From assembly GCF_008933955.1 (NCBI RefSeq), contig NZ_WBXO01000002.1, forward strand, positions 248,001-312,000: a DNA stretch of 64,000 nt, written 5' to 3'. The stretch comes from Heliorestis acidaminivorans. GTDB lineage: Bacteria > Bacillota > Desulfitobacteriia > Heliobacteriales > Heliobacteriaceae. The position numbers and the translations under genes are program-made. A model generated the notes under the pieces. That model was not told the origin of the DNA. It worked only from the letters and a program-made list of their open reading frames with translations, and searched no databases. Position 1 is the first letter of the stretch. Every line of letters begins with the position of its first letter. Shown here piece after piece: positions 61,503 through 64,000 of the stretch.

Positions 61503-61541
61503 AAAAAGCCCATCTCAATTTTTGTTGAGATGGGCTTTTTT
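61503..61541. terminator. Bidirectional terminator between carD and the protease-like gene
   Basis: A 16-bp stem AAAAAGCCCATCTCAA/TTGAGATGGGCTTTTT with a 5-nt loop and T6 on one strand and A-rich on the other. It serves the convergent ends of carD and the 61547 gene. Confidence 0.9.
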
Positions 61542-61546
61542 CTGTC

Positions 61547-64000
61547 TTAATAGTCACAGTGGGGATTGGGAGAAGTGTAAAAGGGGTACTTGTAGTCTAC
61601 TGTTCCATCAGCTTTATAGAAAGTCCATGAGCATACTCGTCGGCCATTATGGTGGTAGCCTTCTACACTTAAGTTACCATTGGGGTACCAGGCACGATAG
61701 AGACCATCTTGGCTACCATCTTTCATAGTACTTTCTTCTCGACTGCCATCGGCATGCCATTGATAAAAGATATCGTCGATCTGGCCATTTTCATTATGAG
61801 ACCTTTGGGTCCATTTTTCTCCATTTTCAAACCATTGTGTCCAAGTTCCTGTACGCTGGCCTTCATTCCAAAATTCTTCTGTAGAAAGAGTGCCATTTTC
61901 GTACCATCTCTGTAAGGTGCCATGCATTTTACCATTTTTATAGCTCCACTCGGAGCTTTTCTTACCATCTTCCTGATCATACCAGCGCGTCCAGGTGCCA
62001 CAACGTTCTCCTAGGTTAAAGTAGCCTGTTTCCCAATTTGCTCCAGACATACTAATCGATCGAGAGGCTAATCCATGTAGAATCGCTTCTCCTTCTGGTG
62101 ACTTCCATCTTAGACCGCTATCATAGCTATAGCCCCTATTGATTAACTCTTCTTCACTTACTAGGATAGGACAGCGCCAGTTGCCACTGACTTCTAAGAT
62201 TACTTTTATGGAGTCTTCTGCTAGTAAAATGTTGTGCTCATTGTAGATTTTCACGGTGGGACTGTAGATTCCTAGTTCTTTGTAAGTGTGATTTACCTTT
62301 GAGTTTCCTTCTGTTACTTCATTAAAGAGTTCTGTGCCATCATCAAAATCCCATTCGAAGCGGTATTCTCCTTCTGGTGTAGCGTGGGCTTCAAAGGTGT
62401 GTTCAGCTTCTGTAGCCCCTTCCGCTAAAGCATAGGTGATGATTCTTGGTGGTAAAATGGAGACGCTTTTTTCTCCTGTTTTTACTATTACTCGGGCAGT
62501 TTTATGCATGATGGGACTATTGTCTTCTTGGTTGATAAGGTTTACTGAGAAGGTATATTCTGCTTCTTCTTGGCCAGTTATTTCGTCTTGTGGGCTCATC
62601 TTGTACTGGTAGGTGATTCTTGCAGAGGCATTTCCGTTTTGTACTGTACTTATTTCTTCACCGGTGCTGTCTTCCCTTTCTGTTCCTGCATTCCATGAAA
62701 AAGCGACTTGTTGCACCGATTCAGGTAGATTGGTTGCTTCTACGTTGAAAGTATATTCTTTTCCTTCCTCAGCATCGAGAATTTCAGCAGGGTTGATGGT
62801 TAGATCAACGTTAGCATCGCGTATTGTTATGGTCACGCTATCTTGACTAGTGCCACCGTTACTTGTTAAGACGTATAAGCTATCTCCAGGTGACAAACTG
62901 ACCATAGCCGCTTCACTGCTCTTGTAGAGCGATTGCAAAGGAAGTGGTTTTCCTGGTAGGCGTTCGTTGTTGTTCAAAACGAAAAGATCTACGAATAGGT
63001 GCGCTCCTAAGTCTTTATTTATTTTTACTTCTAGGCTACGTGCTCCTGCTGTACTATCAATGTCAGCTTGCACAATCCAAAGCTTAGCTGTGTTGTCTGG
63101 TGAAAGGCTTGCGTTATGAGTTAATACTTTGCTATCAAGAGTCATCTTCTCTTCTGTTCCCATTGTATTAGGTGCTTTCGTTACGGAGCTATCTGCACTA
63201 AAGAAAGTATAACGGGCAAAGTTTCTATATAGTTCGCTTAAGGTAGCACCGGCGTTGGTACTTAAGTAGTACTTAATATTGTCGTAGACGAGGGTACGTT
63301 CTGCTACATGATCCCAGAGAGCTTTGAAGTTGACGCCTTCTTTTTGTACTAGATAATCAATAAATTGTGCCACTTGGTATTTGTGTTGATCTCCAATGTC
63401 AGGGTTGTAATAGAGGGGGTGGTTAAAGAATTTTTCATCGATTTCTGCAAATCTTCTCGTACCTATGATGCCACCGGCGGCATAGTCAGCTGTTGCTTCT
63501 ACCCACCAGCGCCGAGCACCTAAGCCATAGACGTTGAAGTATTGGTTTTGAATAGCATGGAAGTATTCGTGAGCCGCTTCGTGTTTTAGATCGATTTTGC
63601 CGTGCGGTGCTACTTGAATATTACTGAGATAGATATAGCCTGTCAGAGGACTATATTCACTTTCTAAGAAATTACCTAAGAAGACAAGAATTCTACCTCC
63701 TGCTAAGGTTGATTTGGTCATAAAGCCAGGCTCTTTGAAGCCCATTGATGTTACATAGACATTGTGTGCTTCTGTTAAGGCTTTTAGGACGTCTTGAGCC
63801 ATTGCTTCTTGATCAGCCCAGCAGGGACAGAAAGTGTTGTTATTATTGTTGTAAATTACGCGAAATTGGGCATTTTCATGGCGGCCCAGTCCTTCTTTTT
63901 GCACGCTTACTGCTACGGGAGAAAGGTTTTTCGTATAGAAGGTTAATTTTTGCTCTTCTTCATTCACTCCGATAGGTACTTGGTGCCATTGTTGAAGCTT
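61547..64000 (-). CDS. Secreted zinc-protease-like protein with PKD-like and MORN-type repeats, 5' end outside the window
   Basis: The frame is open to the right edge, so the N-terminus and signal peptide are missing; a GTG at 63967 is only an internal in-frame codon. A metalloprotease core has HEYFH (63571-63557) and, 19 residues further, the third-ligand Glu in WWVEATADY, the gluzincin pattern, so it may be active. Beta-rich PKD-like modules follow (FEWDFDDGTEL then VNHTYKELGIYSPTV). The last 150 residues are about six MORN_2-type repeats (GTWTRWYDQEDGK, GTLQRWYENGTL, GTWTQWFENGEK, GLYRAWYPNGNL). Function is unknown; extracellular peptide or surface processing is an inference. Confidence 0.8.
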   Translation of the reverse strand, partial: KLQQWHQVPIGVNEEEQKLTFYTKNLSPVAVSVQKEGLGRHENAQFRVIYNNNNNTFCPCWADQEAMAQDVLKALTEAHNVYVTSMGFKEPGFMTKSTLAGGRILVFLGNFLESEYSPLTGYIYLSNIQVAPHGKIDLKHEAAHEYFHAIQNQYFNVYGLGARRWWVEATADYAAGGIIGTRRFAEIDEKFFNHPLYYNPDIGDQHKYQVAQFIDYLVQKEGVNFKALWDHVAERTLVYDNIKYYLSTNAGATLSELYRNFARYTFFSADSSVTKAPNTMGTEEKMTLDSKVLTHNASLSPDNTAKLWIVQADIDSTAGARSLEVKINKDLGAHLFVDLFVLNNNERLPGKPLPLQSLYKSSEAAMVSLSPGDSLYVLTSNGGTSQDSVTITIRDANVDLTINPAEILDAEEGKEYTFNVEATNLPESVQQVAFSWNAGTEREDSTGEEISTVQNGNASARITYQYKMSPQDEITGQEEAEYTFSVNLINQEDNSPIMHKTARVIVKTGEKSVSILPPRIITYALAEGATEAEHTFEAHATPEGEYRFEWDFDDGTELFNEVTEGNSKVNHTYKELGIYSPTVKIYNEHNILLAEDSIKVILEVSGNWRCPILVSEEELINRGYSYDSGLRWKSPEGEAILHGLASRSISMSGANWETGYFNLGERCGTWTRWYDQEDGKKSSEWSYKNGKMHGTLQRWYENGTLSTEEFWNEGQRTGTWTQWFENGEKWTQRSHNENGQIDDIFYQWHADGSREESTMKDGSQDGLYRAWYPNGNLSVEGYHHNGRRVCSWTFYKADGTVDYKYPFYTSPNPHCDY

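Overview
The window looks like part of the chromosome of a Gram-positive, endospore-forming, flagellated anaerobe of the Clostridia (Firmicutes). The evidence is spoIID and spoIIID, an Mbl/MreB homologue with the FlhO/FlhP rod-protein pair beside it, a full F1Fo ATP synthase operon, the RNA polymerase delta subunit, lipoprotein and cell-wall genes without outer-membrane genes, and an oxygen-sensitive nickel carbon monoxide dehydrogenase. A heliobacterium or a Peptococcaceae relative is my best guess; no photosynthesis gene is present to decide it. No rRNA, tRNA, CRISPR array, transposase or phage gene was seen. Almost every gene is on the minus strand, so transcription runs from high to low coordinates; carD is the only clear plus-strand gene.

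Reading in the direction of transcription: (1) 64000-61547, the 3' part of a secreted zinc-protease-like protein with PKD-like and MORN-like repeats; (2) 61470-56546, carD (plus strand), topB and a chemotaxis receptor; (3) 56461-54023, an Rrf2 regulator and a divergent CO dehydrogenase CooS; (4) 53786-46991, an rRNA methyltransferase, a Crp/Fnr regulator, ywiB, argS, rpoE and pyrG; (5) 46885-41772, a cell-envelope group (FemAB-like, alr, sppA, YIP1-like, zinc-ribbon protein); (6) 41596-34237, central carbon genes fba, fsa and glpX, an envelope lipoprotein and a LysM/M23 peptidase, then rpmE and prfA; (7) 34235-25546, prmC, tsaC, mntP, ywlE, rpiB, ywlG, glyA, upp, dCMP deaminase and mnaA/wecB; (8) 25186-17682, the atp operon; (9) 17459-5202, radical SAM, YwmB-like, murA, YcdB-like, spoIID, spoIIID, mbl, galU, flhO and flhP; (10) 5124-1, two secreted proteins, the last cut by the window edge. 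Blocks 4 and 6-9 keep the gene order of the Bacillus subtilis pyrG-to-flhP region, but several genes usual there (spo0F, murAB, rho, spoIIR, spoIIQ) are missing from their expected slots.

The most unusual feature is a family of six intergenic elements (four complete, two reduced) about 110-125 bp long. Each complete copy has the same nested hairpin core, with compensatory base changes in three internal stems, enclosed by about 16-21 bp outer arms. The arm sequence differs from copy to copy yet remains complementary within each copy. All six lie 33-94 nt upstream of a start codon in the same orientation to transcription. I do not recognise them as a named family. The second item of note is the CooS protein: it keeps every metal-cluster ligand but appears to lack the histidines and lysine that move protons in characterised enzymes. 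It sits next to an Rrf2 regulator, and the two genes share a candidate operator.
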